A stretch of DNA of 56,553 bases from Bacteroidetes bacterium 46-16 (GTDB lineage: Bacteria > Bacteroidota > Bacteroidia > Chitinophagales > Chitinophagaceae), in contig MKUN01000019.1 in assembly GCA_001897835.1 (NCBI GenBank), forward strand, positions 1-56,553, read 5' to 3'. The notes under the pieces were generated by a model. It had not been told where the DNA came from and ran no database searches. It saw only the letters and a list, made by a program, of their open reading frames with translations. A program made the translations under genes and the position numbers. Shown here in pieces: positions 8,556-17,665 of the stretch; positions within the stretch are counted from its first letter, which is position 1; the number at the start of each line of letters is the position of its first letter.

Positions 8556-9326
8556 ATGTCGAAATGTGCGCTTTGCTTAGCAATCCCAGCCGATAAAAGA
8601 AACTCGCATATTATTCCAAAGTTTCTCTGTAAATCGTTATTTCATAAAGAGCCATATCGCCACGCTGTCTCCGTAACCCGCGGTTTAAAGCTTAGTAAAA
8701 TTCAAGACACCCCTAAGGAGGATTATCTGCTCTGTTCCGGGTGTGAACAGAGAATGTCCATTATCGAAAGTGTTTTTGCCAGGTATTTTGATCAAATTCA
8801 TAGTTACAAGACAAATAAATCAGTCATTCAGTACGTTAAAGCCGGGAACTATTTAATCTGTAATCACATTAACCCGACATTATTTAAGCTGTTTATATAC
8901 TCAATTCTGTGGCGACTTTCAAGGTGTTCTTTAGAAGCATTCAAATCATTTAAATTCGAAGATGAGATTGAGGAAGAATTAAGAGTGTTTATTAACGATA
9001 ACCTTAAATCTACAAAACAGGAATTAATCTCAAATTTGCAATTCATTAGTTGGTACCCGCTCTACGAATTGTGTTTACTTAAACCGGAGAACAGATTATA
9101 TCCACCTAGATCATTCATGTCTGCATATAGCTTTAACCAAGAGCAGCACCTTGTAATGTTTTCGGAGTTTTCACTTTTTGTTGCTACAAGGGAGAATGTG
9201 CTCAATCAGGTTTTGGAATTCTATAGTAATAAACAGAACAACGACGTTATTATTGGAATGGGAAAGGAGGATGCATGGGACTACTTTAATGATATGCTTC
9301 TTTCAAAGTTTCGGCAAAGCATCTAA
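8556..9326 (+). CDS. second zinc-finger (HNH-like) paralogue
   Basis: A 256-residue protein with the same layout as the island's other zinc-finger protein: Cys4-x-x-Cys7, His18 in NSHIIPKFL, then Cys60-x-x-Cys63-Glu64. The spacing between the two CxxC pairs matches within one residue. The shared IQDTPKEDYLLC and FIYSILWRLSR segments confirm homology. The ATG at 8556 (MSKCALC) was chosen because it places the first CxxC as in the paralogue. An in-frame ATG 81 bases upstream would add an unrelated leader. About 200 bases separate it from the gene before, so it may have its own promoter. It ends convergently with jetD, overlapping by four bases. Confidence 0.7.
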   Translation: MSKCALCLAIPADKRNSHIIPKFLCKSLFHKEPYRHAVSVTRGLKLSKIQDTPKEDYLLCSGCEQRMSIIESVFARYFDQIHSYKTNKSVIQYVKAGNYLICNHINPTLFKLFIYSILWRLSRCSLEAFKSFKFEDEIEEELRVFINDNLKSTKQELISNLQFISWYPLYELCLLKPENRLYPPRSFMSAYSFNQEQHLVMFSEFSLFVATRENVLNQVLEFYSNKQNNDVIIGMGKEDAWDYFNDMLLSKFRQSI

Positions 9327-10252
9327 TTATTAGCGGTCAAAGGTACCATCTTCAATAAATCATTCGATTCTTCGACAATCCATTTATTATCCATCATCAA
9401 TTTCTCCAGCATTTTTCGTTGAGTATTATCTAAGAGGGAAACAATATTCTTCAAACCATTGCCCCATATGCTTTTATGATCTGTCTCATTAATTCCTCTC
9501 GGTATACCATTAGGCGTTAACAATTGTATGGAAGGAATTTTTTGTTTTACAAGAGGGTAAATGATAACCAAACCGTCATAATCCCAATCGCAAGAATAAT
9601 AAATTGGCAGTCCTCTTGTATCAGCATAATCCAACTTACTTACGTTCTTCCCACCTGCATACCAAAGTTCAATTCCATGCTGGCGCGGTTTATTAGGTTT
9701 AGTAAGAAAATCTAAATTTTCGCATAAAACTATAGCTTGAGGATGGTGGCATTCTAATTTGTAAATGTATTGCTGGTCCTTTTCTTTGGAAAAATGTTCT
9801 ACATCTAATACCTGCTTCAATGCATTAATTAGTGAAGGTTTATTATCCAGATATTTATCGTTTTTAAAGAACATTAAAGAAACTCCCCGAAGAGATTCAT
9901 CTGAAGCAATTATTTGTTTCCTTAGTTCTTCCAACGAGCCGGCAGTGCGCCATGATTTGATGTTCATTAGTATCTGTAAATCACTTTCTTCGATTCGTGT
10001 CTGTGGCTTTAGCAGATTGTTGTTTATCAGGAAGGCCTTATATAGTTCAAATCTTTCAGAATATCTTTCCTTATAGATATTTTCAAAACCTTCTAAAGAA
10101 TGTATTTGGTTATGAGTTCTGTCTAAAACCTTCAAGGAATTGATTAGAAAATTAAACTCGCCGGATGCCGCACTCTTAGATAACGTATCGTTTAATTTAA
10201 CTGCCTTGTCGGTAAACAGTGCATTTAAAGCTTTCAGTTCAATCCAATTCAT
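9323..10252 (-). CDS. jetD: Wadjet nuclease subunit JetD
   Basis: The 309-residue last gene of a four-gene Wadjet operon. JetD is the topoisomerase VI/Toprim-like nuclease that cleaves plasmid DNA after the SMC complex has extruded it. A Toprim-type acidic cluster is visible near residue 224 (YYSCDWDYDGL), with LWYAGGKN just before it. The N-terminal half matches the usual JetD helical region in size. The start lies two bases after the jetC stop, consistent with translational coupling. At ~310 residues it is somewhat shorter than many JetD proteins. The assignment rests mainly on operon context plus the DWDYDG motif. Confidence 0.85.
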   Translation of the reverse strand: MNWIELKALNALFTDKAVKLNDTLSKSAASGEFNFLINSLKVLDRTHNQIHSLEGFENIYKERYSERFELYKAFLINNNLLKPQTRIEESDLQILMNIKSWRTAGSLEELRKQIIASDESLRGVSLMFFKNDKYLDNKPSLINALKQVLDVEHFSKEKDQQYIYKLECHHPQAIVLCENLDFLTKPNKPRQHGIELWYAGGKNVSKLDYADTRGLPIYYSCDWDYDGLVIIYPLVKQKIPSIQLLTPNGIPRGINETDHKSIWGNGLKNIVSLLDNTQRKMLEKLMMDNKWIVEESNDLLKMVPLTANN

Positions 10253-10254
10253 TA

Positions 10255-13200
10255 TCAGTTGGCTAATTTATCTAAATAAGTATTTAAATCCTCGCTGTAT
10301 GCTTTCGTCATAAAATATGATAGTGATGGACAATAATTGATATTTTCATCGTCTTGTCCTTTTAATAAGTGGTGCGCATACCATTCTTCTGATAGTCCAA
10401 TATTAAATGCACGTGGCGCCATAGTGATAATCTGATATTTAAACTCTTCAGCTATTGCGGGAAAAGTGTTGAAATTAGTATTATCAAGGCTGCCAATTTC
10501 TTCCAAAATCAGAAATCTTAAACCTGGTCGCTGCTCTTTCTGTACAATAGATAACCGGGCAATACCAAGCAATGCAATAGCAGAATATGTCTCACCTGTG
10601 CTGCCAGGAATTTCAGCGCCCGACTGGTCCGTAAGAGTTGCGGATAAATCAAAATAAGTTTTGGAATCTAACAGCCGGGAAATAGGAACTTCTTCTTTCA
10701 TTTTTGAAATCTTCTTGAAAAAATCCTGTATAAACTCAGCAATGGTACGGTCAAAAGACAATTCACCTTGAATAGCTGATTTTCTTACTTCATATGCGAT
10801 ATTTTCAACGAAGGATATATTAATCGTCTTATTTTCTATGAAATCAACTTTAAAGAAAAAACGGCCACTAATTTTTCTGCCTGTAAAAAATGTATTAATA
10901 TTTTGAATTTGCTCCTTACATTTCTTATACCTGCTGATTGTATTATCAAATACCTTTATCATGCCGTCCCTTATACCATCGGCCATATTAACTCTATTTT
11001 GGTTCGCCTCATGTAATGCAGATGCTATATCATCAGTTGACCTTATTCTATTGCCTAACAGAGCTTCCTCTAAAACTCTAAATGAAAAGGTTTGATTACT
11101 GATTTCAAGGGTTACAGCTAAATTCCGGTTCTCTTTTGTTTCTTCAAATATGGGAGTAACCGATATATAGGTTGTTTTGTACGCTGCGAAAGCATCTTCG
11201 TAGCGCCTTTCATATTCATTGACGTTTTCTAATTCGGACGGAAAATCTGAAACGATTTCATCAAATGCAGTAAAAAAACCATTGTTTAGCTGGTTGAATA
11301 ACGCTTGTTGTTGCAAAAGACTTTTAATCGTTATTTGCAAATTTTCGTCTATTCCCGCTTTAGCCTTTTTGGCAGATTCCAATTTGCTTTGAGTTATCGC
11401 TTTGTAGGAGTGATATTTTTCTCTTCTCTTATCCCATATGCTCCGGATCGCTTTTAATTCCCGCTTTATTACCTCCGGTTCTGAACCATTTAGCCTGGTT
11501 TTAAACCGCGAAAGGAGAGTTTGTAACTCGTCTTCGTAATTCTGCTTTTCGTTCTGTAGGGACAGAATTTTTTCTTCAAATTGCAGAATGCAGGCTACTG
11601 CAATTTTGAGTTCCTCAATTTTGCTGTATTCAACAAGTGACAAATCAAATGTCTCATTTAATACTTCCCTGTTATATTCCTTTGATCTTCTTATTTTGTC
11701 TACCTCTTTTAATTTTTCATCTATATAAATAATTTCTTGTCTTAATTTGCCTGCGAGATTTTGGACTGATTGTGTTAGGCTGTGGTTGTTTTGGAATAAA
11801 GCCGCGTCATCATCAAAAACTACATATTCACGCAACGCTCCCATTTGCAACCAAAACCCCTTGTTACTATCGTCCATAGTAATTTGAAAATCTTTAAATA
11901 ATTCATCAGGATCAATAAACCGAGATGTTTTATCAGGCCTGGAAGGTTTTTCTGTCGGAACAGTCGCAAAATGAAACACTGCTTGAACCTGCGTGGATGT
12001 TAAATTCGGAATATGCTGAATAAACCAATGAATAAGAGTTTCCTGGCTTTCCTTAGCCAGTAACGAGACCATGTATTCCTTTTGGGCTTTCTCATTACTC
12101 AAACTACTTTTTATCTTTTCAATACTATCGTCTTGTTGTTGTTTTGCATGTTCAATATTTTGGAGAGTTCTATATTTTTCGAGATAAGGTTTAGCAAAAG
12201 CTATCAGTTTTTTAATATCATTGGTATCACGTAATTGCATGTCAATGGCAGACACTTCACTTCTCCATACTTCATCAACATCAGGCAAAATAATCATTCG
12301 CAGATCATTTATTTTATCCGCCAATCCTTCTAGCTGGCTACGCAAATTTTCATATTGACTGACAGAAAGATAGTTTTCATCCGCCTCATTAAATCTGCTT
12401 TGAACAATTGTTTCGATGATGGGCAACTTTTTTATTTTTTTATCAAAAGCACTTACCTCAATTTCGGCATTAAACAATTGGTTTCTTTGATCCTGTTCGC
12501 ACTTTTTCAAATTTTGCAGAGTGAGATAAGCTGTGTTCAATTCCGCTTTTTTATACTCTCTGAACAATTTCCTGTAATTATCTTCCTGTTGCCTTAAGGT
12601 AATTAACTTATCCTGCTTTTCCTGTAGTAATTTAATATCTGTGTTTAGCCGATTGTACTCTTTTAGAATTTTATCAAGCTCGGCTTGCTGGCTTGTAAAA
12701 TTCAATAATAAATCCTCATCTGAATCTTCAAAAAGAAATTCCTTAAGACTTTTTGAGGCTTGGTTGCCATTCAGATTTAATGTTCTGGCTTTAGAGAATG
12801 ACTGTATTACCTTAGCAAAGGCGACCATATTCTTCTCAACCGACAAGTTAATTGAAAGAATGCCCTTTTCATATAAAAATCTATAGTATCGTTGGATATC
12901 GTCACTATTTTTGAAGTTAGTTAGTATTAAACCTTTAGATTGTAACAAGTGACCTGCGAGATCGGTAATGTCCGGGATGATGTTGTCTTTCACTACATCT
13001 TTAGCCAATAATATGTCCTTCCTTTCTAAGTAAAGATGTTCAATTTTGCCATTTAAATCAGTGTTTTTTGTAACAACACAAGGTACAATAACGCGGCCTC
13101 TTGGATAGCTATTGATTTGGATGCCTATAACTATAAATCTCCCTTTTTCTAGTTCGATGTTCAGGAAACAATATGCCGTGTTAGTCTTATAGGGCAGGGA

Positions 13201-13416
13201 CTCAATGCGACGATCCTCCTTCCTAATTCCCTCTGTTCCAAAACGAATGACTTCTTTATCGTAAACGAACATTAATTGCAGCAGGTCTGCAACTATAGAC
13301 TTGCCGATACCATTAGAGCCTATAAAATCCGTTCTTGACGGATGGAACAAATAATCATGGAGGTAGTGTTTTCGTATTCCGACTGTCGAGAGAGAATATA
13401 TTCTTGGAAAGTTCAT
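10255..13416 (-). CDS. jetC: Wadjet SMC-like ATPase JetC
   Basis: A 1053-residue MukB/SMC-type ATPase, the motor of the Wadjet complex that recognises and loop-extrudes small circular DNA. Walker A is at Gly33-Ser40 (GSNGIGKS). Two long coiled-coil arms rich in Glu, Lys and Gln fill the middle. The C-terminal head carries a signature-like STGETYSAIALLGIARL near residue 935 and Walker B LRFLILEEIGSLD near residue 970, so both half-sites of a clamp ATPase are present. It overlaps jetB by four bases (ATGA), which suggests coupled translation. The gene appears intact. Confidence 0.92.
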   Translation of the reverse strand: MNFPRIYSLSTVGIRKHYLHDYLFHPSRTDFIGSNGIGKSIVADLLQLMFVYDKEVIRFGTEGIRKEDRRIESLPYKTNTAYCFLNIELEKGRFIVIGIQINSYPRGRVIVPCVVTKNTDLNGKIEHLYLERKDILLAKDVVKDNIIPDITDLAGHLLQSKGLILTNFKNSDDIQRYYRFLYEKGILSINLSVEKNMVAFAKVIQSFSKARTLNLNGNQASKSLKEFLFEDSDEDLLLNFTSQQAELDKILKEYNRLNTDIKLLQEKQDKLITLRQQEDNYRKLFREYKKAELNTAYLTLQNLKKCEQDQRNQLFNAEIEVSAFDKKIKKLPIIETIVQSRFNEADENYLSVSQYENLRSQLEGLADKINDLRMIILPDVDEVWRSEVSAIDMQLRDTNDIKKLIAFAKPYLEKYRTLQNIEHAKQQQDDSIEKIKSSLSNEKAQKEYMVSLLAKESQETLIHWFIQHIPNLTSTQVQAVFHFATVPTEKPSRPDKTSRFIDPDELFKDFQITMDDSNKGFWLQMGALREYVVFDDDAALFQNNHSLTQSVQNLAGKLRQEIIYIDEKLKEVDKIRRSKEYNREVLNETFDLSLVEYSKIEELKIAVACILQFEEKILSLQNEKQNYEDELQTLLSRFKTRLNGSEPEVIKRELKAIRSIWDKRREKYHSYKAITQSKLESAKKAKAGIDENLQITIKSLLQQQALFNQLNNGFFTAFDEIVSDFPSELENVNEYERRYEDAFAAYKTTYISVTPIFEETKENRNLAVTLEISNQTFSFRVLEEALLGNRIRSTDDIASALHEANQNRVNMADGIRDGMIKVFDNTISRYKKCKEQIQNINTFFTGRKISGRFFFKVDFIENKTINISFVENIAYEVRKSAIQGELSFDRTIAEFIQDFFKKISKMKEEVPISRLLDSKTYFDLSATLTDQSGAEIPGSTGETYSAIALLGIARLSIVQKEQRPGLRFLILEEIGSLDNTNFNTFPAIAEEFKYQIITMAPRAFNIGLSEEWYAHHLLKGQDDENINYCPSLSYFMTKAYSEDLNTYLDKLAN

Positions 13417-14087
13417 AGCTGGCCGTTATCCCTTAAATTCTTAGTAAATTGATCGAAATCCTGCAATTCAGTTTCATAGAGTTTAGCCATCCGATGAATC
13501 GCTGGTCTAATTTCAAACAGTAATTCTTCATTCTGGCCAGATCGTTTATCAATCCAGCCTATTTTATCGAAAGTGTTTATTGCAGATTTAAATTTGTTCT
13601 CAACTCTCTGCCATTCATCCACAGAATAAGAGGCGCGAACGTCGTCAAAAAGGATTTTTTGATAATTCTCTTTATTGTCACCATCGTCAATTTCTCTCTT
13701 AATATCCGACCAGCTAATAATTTTCGGATCATCGAAATAGCGCTGATAATACATGTCTAAAAGCAATAAACCAGTAATCGTTTGCATCTCGGTTAAGCCC
13801 CTATGTCGTGTATTTTCGCTAAGCTTGCCTTTACCTGATTCAAAGAAATCAAGATAGTAATACACTCGTCCATCGAATACATCTGTTATGAAATTGAGTT
13901 TATACAGCCGTTTGTAAAACTCTTTCCAATAAATTTCATATTCCTCTAAAACTGTAAATAATGCGTAATTGCTATTGTCAATATGTCTGCCCGATAAGAG
14001 ATTAATATTTATATCAGCAAAGTGCTTTTCTACACTTTCCTGATTTAGGAAAGAGTAATCTCCATGTTCGATAGTTCCGTTTTCCAT
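13413..14087 (-). CDS. jetB: Wadjet MukE-like subunit JetB
   Basis: A 224-residue protein in the jetB position, the size expected of the MukE/KITE-like (DUF4194-type) winged-helix subunit that bridges the kleisin JetA and the SMC JetC. Visible winged-helix-like features are TEMQTITGLLLLDMYYQ and a C-terminal WQRVENKFKSAINTFDKIGW segment ending in ELLFEIRPAIHRM. Its start overlaps the end of jetA by 43 bases and its stop overlaps the jetC start, so subunit production is probably coupled. Identification relies on position and size as much as on sequence. Confidence 0.82.
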   Translation of the reverse strand: MENGTIEHGDYSFLNQESVEKHFADININLLSGRHIDNSNYALFTVLEEYEIYWKEFYKRLYKLNFITDVFDGRVYYYLDFFESGKGKLSENTRHRGLTEMQTITGLLLLDMYYQRYFDDPKIISWSDIKREIDDGDNKENYQKILFDDVRASYSVDEWQRVENKFKSAINTFDKIGWIDKRSGQNEELLFEIRPAIHRMAKLYETELQDFDQFTKNLRDNGQL

Positions 14088-15424
14088 AAATGTAATGGGG
14101 CTTGTTTAAGTGAAATTAATTGCCGTTCTATATCGATTTGCAGATTGGACTGCTCTGATGCAAAGCCCACTATTTCTGTAACTACCTGATATGCGATAAA
14201 TACATCAGATTCTTGTTCAGTTATAATCGAGATTAATTCGTTAAGTGAAATAATCTTTTTTGCACGAAGCATTTCTTTGATTTTTGTTATCCATTCATTG
14301 ATGATCTGTTGTTTTTTTATTTCTTTCTCCACCTCCTTTCGTCGCTGTTGCTCATAGTCAGTATCGGCGGGTGGGAGAACAATCTCGTTAAGAGAAGATG
14401 TCCTAAAATTGTGGTACTCTGGGAAAAGTAATCGTGTTTGTTCATAGACAAGTGTTTTTATGGGAAAGTTATTCACGAATTTTGCTCCGTCATCATCATA
14501 AACCGTACTTTCAAGCGCAATTTTTAAAAGCTGCTTTAGCTTTAGCCTCAGGTGTGCACGAGCTGAAAAATGTTCGTGCAATTCACTTAGCTTTTCGCTT
14601 GCTTTAATGATTCGGCGGCGGATATTGCTTGTCTTATTGTCAATGTCTTTGAAAAAGCTCTCTATATCCCAGTATATATCCTTTGCGGTAGTCCAATCAT
14701 TTTTTAATTGCATCAAATCTTCAGTCGCGTTGTTATCGTCACTTTTAAAGTTGATAATTTGGGAATAATAGTTATCTACAACAGTCTGCAGATCTCTAAG
14801 GAATTTATCCTTCGATATTATTGCGTTCGTAATATCCTCGGCTTTTTCACCGAATTTTTTAAATACGGATGCAAAACTTTTGACTAAAACAGTAGCGTCT
14901 TCTTCGTCAGACCGCAGAATACTATTTAATTGCGTATAAGCATCTTGTAATTCATCTTCTAAAGCCTCAAGGTGATCGTTGATAATCTTCTTGGGGCCTT
15001 CGATAAATATTCGCCCAAATCGCCCCACTAAATCGTCAATAGTTTTTATTTGATTAAACCGTATTGTAAACTTTTCTTCAAAATTCTTCTTTAGTGGAAA
15101 GTTTTTATATGGATTGTCTAGCTTATTTTGCATTAACTCAACGACATTCTTAGCGTAGTCCGTCAAGTAATATTTACCCGGCGTATCTCCATGATTTCGG
15201 ATGAAATAATGGAGAAGATTCTTTAAAAGTCGTTCGGATTGTGGTGTGGTTTCCTGAAACTTTCGGCTTATTTCACTAAGGGAGTCCTTTATGTCTGTAA
15301 TAGTGAATTGCTCACTTATCTCGCCAGACTTGATTTTTTCATATAGATAAACAATAAGATAGCCGCCTTCATGTTTTGATGGTAAAAGAAGCTCATACTT
15401 ATCAAATAGATTGTCAAGATACAT
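14045..15424 (-). CDS. jetA: Wadjet kleisin subunit JetA
   Basis: The 459-residue first gene of the operon, in the place of the MukF-like kleisin that closes the SMC ring. The sequence is mostly helical. An N-terminal winged-helix-like region (YLIVYLYEKIKSGEISEQF) is followed by long helices with coiled-coil character (about residues 150-290) and a C-terminal region with EKEIKKQQIINEWITKIK. No catalytic motif is expected or seen. The promoter should lie in the AT-rich gap upstream, but I could not define one. The subtype of Wadjet was not assigned. Confidence 0.82.
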   Translation of the reverse strand: MYLDNLFDKYELLLPSKHEGGYLIVYLYEKIKSGEISEQFTITDIKDSLSEISRKFQETTPQSERLLKNLLHYFIRNHGDTPGKYYLTDYAKNVVELMQNKLDNPYKNFPLKKNFEEKFTIRFNQIKTIDDLVGRFGRIFIEGPKKIINDHLEALEDELQDAYTQLNSILRSDEEDATVLVKSFASVFKKFGEKAEDITNAIISKDKFLRDLQTVVDNYYSQIINFKSDDNNATEDLMQLKNDWTTAKDIYWDIESFFKDIDNKTSNIRRRIIKASEKLSELHEHFSARAHLRLKLKQLLKIALESTVYDDDGAKFVNNFPIKTLVYEQTRLLFPEYHNFRTSSLNEIVLPPADTDYEQQRRKEVEKEIKKQQIINEWITKIKEMLRAKKIISLNELISIITEQESDVFIAYQVVTEIVGFASEQSNLQIDIERQLISLKQAPLHLWKTELSNMEITLS

Positions 15425-15511
15425 TAGCTAATCCATAATACTAAGAATTCTATAAATATAGCTGTTTTTTAAAATAGGAAGCCATCTCTTTTAATAATAC
15501 AACCTCGCCAT

Positions 15512-15702
15512 ATGAATTCAACTGAGTATAAAAAATTGGTAGCAAAGATTATTAAACGAATCCGTTATTTCGAAGGTGGAGTTATTCGCCGAGACATTAA
15601 ATACAATGGCATTAGTGAATCTGTAAAATACCAAATAGATATTAGTGCTGAATTTAACTATGATGGTTATTAAATATCTTAGACATTCTTGAATGTAAGT
15701 AA
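15512..15702 (+). pseudogene. frameshifted remnant of an Mrr-like restriction nuclease
   Basis: A 53-codon open frame (MNSTEYKKLVAKIIKRIRYF at the start, then YQIDISAEFNYDGY and a stop) resembles the N-terminus of Mrr-type PD-(D/E)xK nucleases, where a QID motif precedes the catalytic strand. One frame over, the sequence continues straight away as LNILDILECK and then stops. ECK is the expected ExK half of the active site. A frameshift followed by truncation is therefore the simplest reading. The rest of the gap between jetA and the patatin gene (15425-15511 and 15703-15803) shows no gene. Confidence 0.6.
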
Positions 15703-15803
15703 TATCAATTTCCACTCAATAACCACTTTCGTCTCAGTTGGAATAGGTTTTAAAAAGATAGCCTTCGAGATAAACCGGTCTTCACTAATTAGAAGGGGAA
15801 TAG

Positions 15804-17291
15804 TCAACCATAGATTTTCTTTTTTAGTAAATCTAATTTGTGTATTTCACTGTTAACGTTTTCGTCCGTGATGCGCAAGTCTCCGTGATGTTTATTTAAA
15901 TAAACTAAAGCACCTACCTTTCCTGCCTGAAGTAAATACTGCTTCTCATCATCTGTTAGGTCAAACTGGGTTGTTTTTATAGGCCTGGGATCAATTATTA
16001 CAATTTTATCTAGATTCTGGTCGACAGTCGTTCTCTCATCAGTATCGGTTACAATATCCATTAAATCTCTAACAAGGCCGCCGTTCTTTTTAACATCCGA
16101 AACGAGGTACAAGCCTATAGACAATTTACTATGATTATCTGCAATAAATGTTCTTAGTGGAAAGTTATTGCCTAAACCACCATCATACACTGCCGCTCCC
16201 TCAATTTCTGGTGGAATGAAAAAGATAGGAATTGACATTGAACACCTAGTTGCAAAAGCTGCGTCAGTCTCTTGTCGTTGTCCTAAGGAGTCAAAGGTCA
16301 AAAATCCGGCACCAACTGTGCTAGCATACACAATTGTCCTTTGTGGTAAATCCTTCATTTTTATATTGCCTACCCTATGGTGTAATTTTGCTATAAGTAA
16401 ATCCTCAAGCCAAATAAGGAATGGTTTACCTGAATGCCACGCACCGCGCGCAATGATATTCCTAATTCGTTTTAAATAGCCATCCTTAAAGTCAACAAAA
16501 TTCTTTTTTGACAAAATCCTCTCCAGCTCCGATGAACTGTAACCGGCACCTAATAAAGTAGCTGCTACTGCGCCTGCGGATGTTCCCGCGAACGTGTCAA
16601 AAGTAAAGTACTTTTCTAATACCTTAATTGCACCAACTATCGCAAGTCCTTTAGCACCACCGCCCTTCATAACGAGAGCTTTCGGCAACTGATTACTAAC
16701 GACATACAACATACTTTTAATAGCGTGATCGATATCTGTATTATACAAATCAGCTTCTCGCAAACCTTTTGCACAGCCATCGCACAGCTTACCGGTTTCC
16801 AAAGACAACAGAATTTCCTTTTTGTAGATTTTGTCATCAAACATGCACCCACTAGTCGGGTGTGATTTAATTGCTGGATTGACAAAACTCAAAATGTAAC
16901 GCACGAGATAATATCTACAAAATCTAATTTTATCAAAAAGGAACGGAGTAATTTGACTATCGTCAAATATTTCCGTTGTAAACCATGCGAAGCCTTCGGT
17001 TGCTCGGTGGCCTCCGAATAGGTTTTTAAGCTGGCCAGACAACGGTTTGTTTATGACTAGAATTACAAATCGCCTAATACCTTTAGCCCTTACTTTATAT
17101 TCTTTTAACCATTCATATATTTCTGAATTTGTGTATTGATCTTGAGTAAAGCTTAATGCTTCAGGCATCAGTCGGTCATTAGCCAAAAGGAAATGAAATT
17201 CATTTTGTACATTATTTAGCGGCTGAATGGCAGCGTTTAATGCTGGAATTAAGTTTTTATCTGTAGTTAATATTTCTATTGAAAAGGGCAT
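15804..17291 (-). CDS. patatin-like phospholipase with unusual N-terminal domain
   Basis: A 495-residue protein. Residues about 200-400 are a patatin lipid acyl hydrolase with a complete Ser-Asp dyad: oxyanion loop GGGAKG (210-215), nucleophile Ser238 in AGTSAGA, and Asp370 in VYDGGLGNN. The first ~190 residues are a separate domain I cannot name, with RRFVILVINKPLSGQL, a GCMFD segment (Cys149) and Cys170-x-x-Cys173, possibly metal-binding. Patatins serve as membrane-degrading effectors in several antiphage systems such as CBASS, but no cyclase gene is present here. The start is two bases from the end of the upstream small gene, so they form a pair. Its defence role is inferred from location. 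Confidence 0.85.
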   Translation of the reverse strand: MPFSIEILTTDKNLIPALNAAIQPLNNVQNEFHFLLANDRLMPEALSFTQDQYTNSEIYEWLKEYKVRAKGIRRFVILVINKPLSGQLKNLFGGHRATEGFAWFTTEIFDDSQITPFLFDKIRFCRYYLVRYILSFVNPAIKSHPTSGCMFDDKIYKKEILLSLETGKLCDGCAKGLREADLYNTDIDHAIKSMLYVVSNQLPKALVMKGGGAKGLAIVGAIKVLEKYFTFDTFAGTSAGAVAATLLGAGYSSSELERILSKKNFVDFKDGYLKRIRNIIARGAWHSGKPFLIWLEDLLIAKLHHRVGNIKMKDLPQRTIVYASTVGAGFLTFDSLGQRQETDAAFATRCSMSIPIFFIPPEIEGAAVYDGGLGNNFPLRTFIADNHSKLSIGLYLVSDVKKNGGLVRDLMDIVTDTDERTTVDQNLDKIVIIDPRPIKTTQFDLTDDEKQYLLQAGKVGALVYLNKHHGDLRITDENVNSEIHKLDLLKKKIYG

Positions 17292-17293
17292 AG

Positions 17294-17665
17294 CTAAAGA
17301 ATAATTAACCAGGGATCTTCGTCGAATAATTCTTGGCCTGCAGCTTCAGCTCTAATACCATATTTATATTCTCCAGGCTTAGATGGTGTGCCTTCGGCTA
17401 GTATGATCTCTTTAAATGTGTCATTGTCACCGTTAGTACTTGTATACTCCATGGAAGCAACATGCTTGTATTCAAAACCGTCAGGAACTGCACCATCAAA
17501 ATATAACGTGAATGCAAAATGCCGATTTCGGAAAGGACGATAGGCTCTTTCAAAATCCCGCCAAACACGAACTATGAACCTAATTTTAATGCCTCTTGCG
17601 ACCTGAGCAACATTCGTAAAATCCCGGCTGCCCCTGATGTCCATTATTATGTTAACTTCTAACAT
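17294..17665 (-). CDS. small uncharacterised partner of the patatin gene
   Basis: A 123-residue protein I do not recognise. Composition suggests a compact beta-sandwich: alternating hydrophobic strands (IKIRFIVRVW, HFAFTLYFDG, KEIILAEGT, YKYGIRAEA) and a C-terminal DPWLIIL. No membrane segment or catalytic motif is seen. A second in-frame Met at residue 8 could be the true start. It directly precedes the patatin gene with a two-base gap, so the two are almost certainly co-translated. A sensor, regulator or inhibitor of the phospholipase is a reasonable guess without direct support. Confidence 0.7.
   Translation of the reverse strand: MLEVNIIMDIRGSRDFTNVAQVARGIKIRFIVRVWRDFERAYRPFRNRHFAFTLYFDGAVPDGFEYKHVASMEYTSTNGDNDTFKEIILAEGTPSKPGEYKYGIRAEAAGQELFDEDPWLIIL

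Noticed and set aside
15804-17291. CBASS system built around the patatin
   Set aside because: No CD-NTase (cyclase) or CBASS accessory gene is found nearby, so the patatin is not called CapV.
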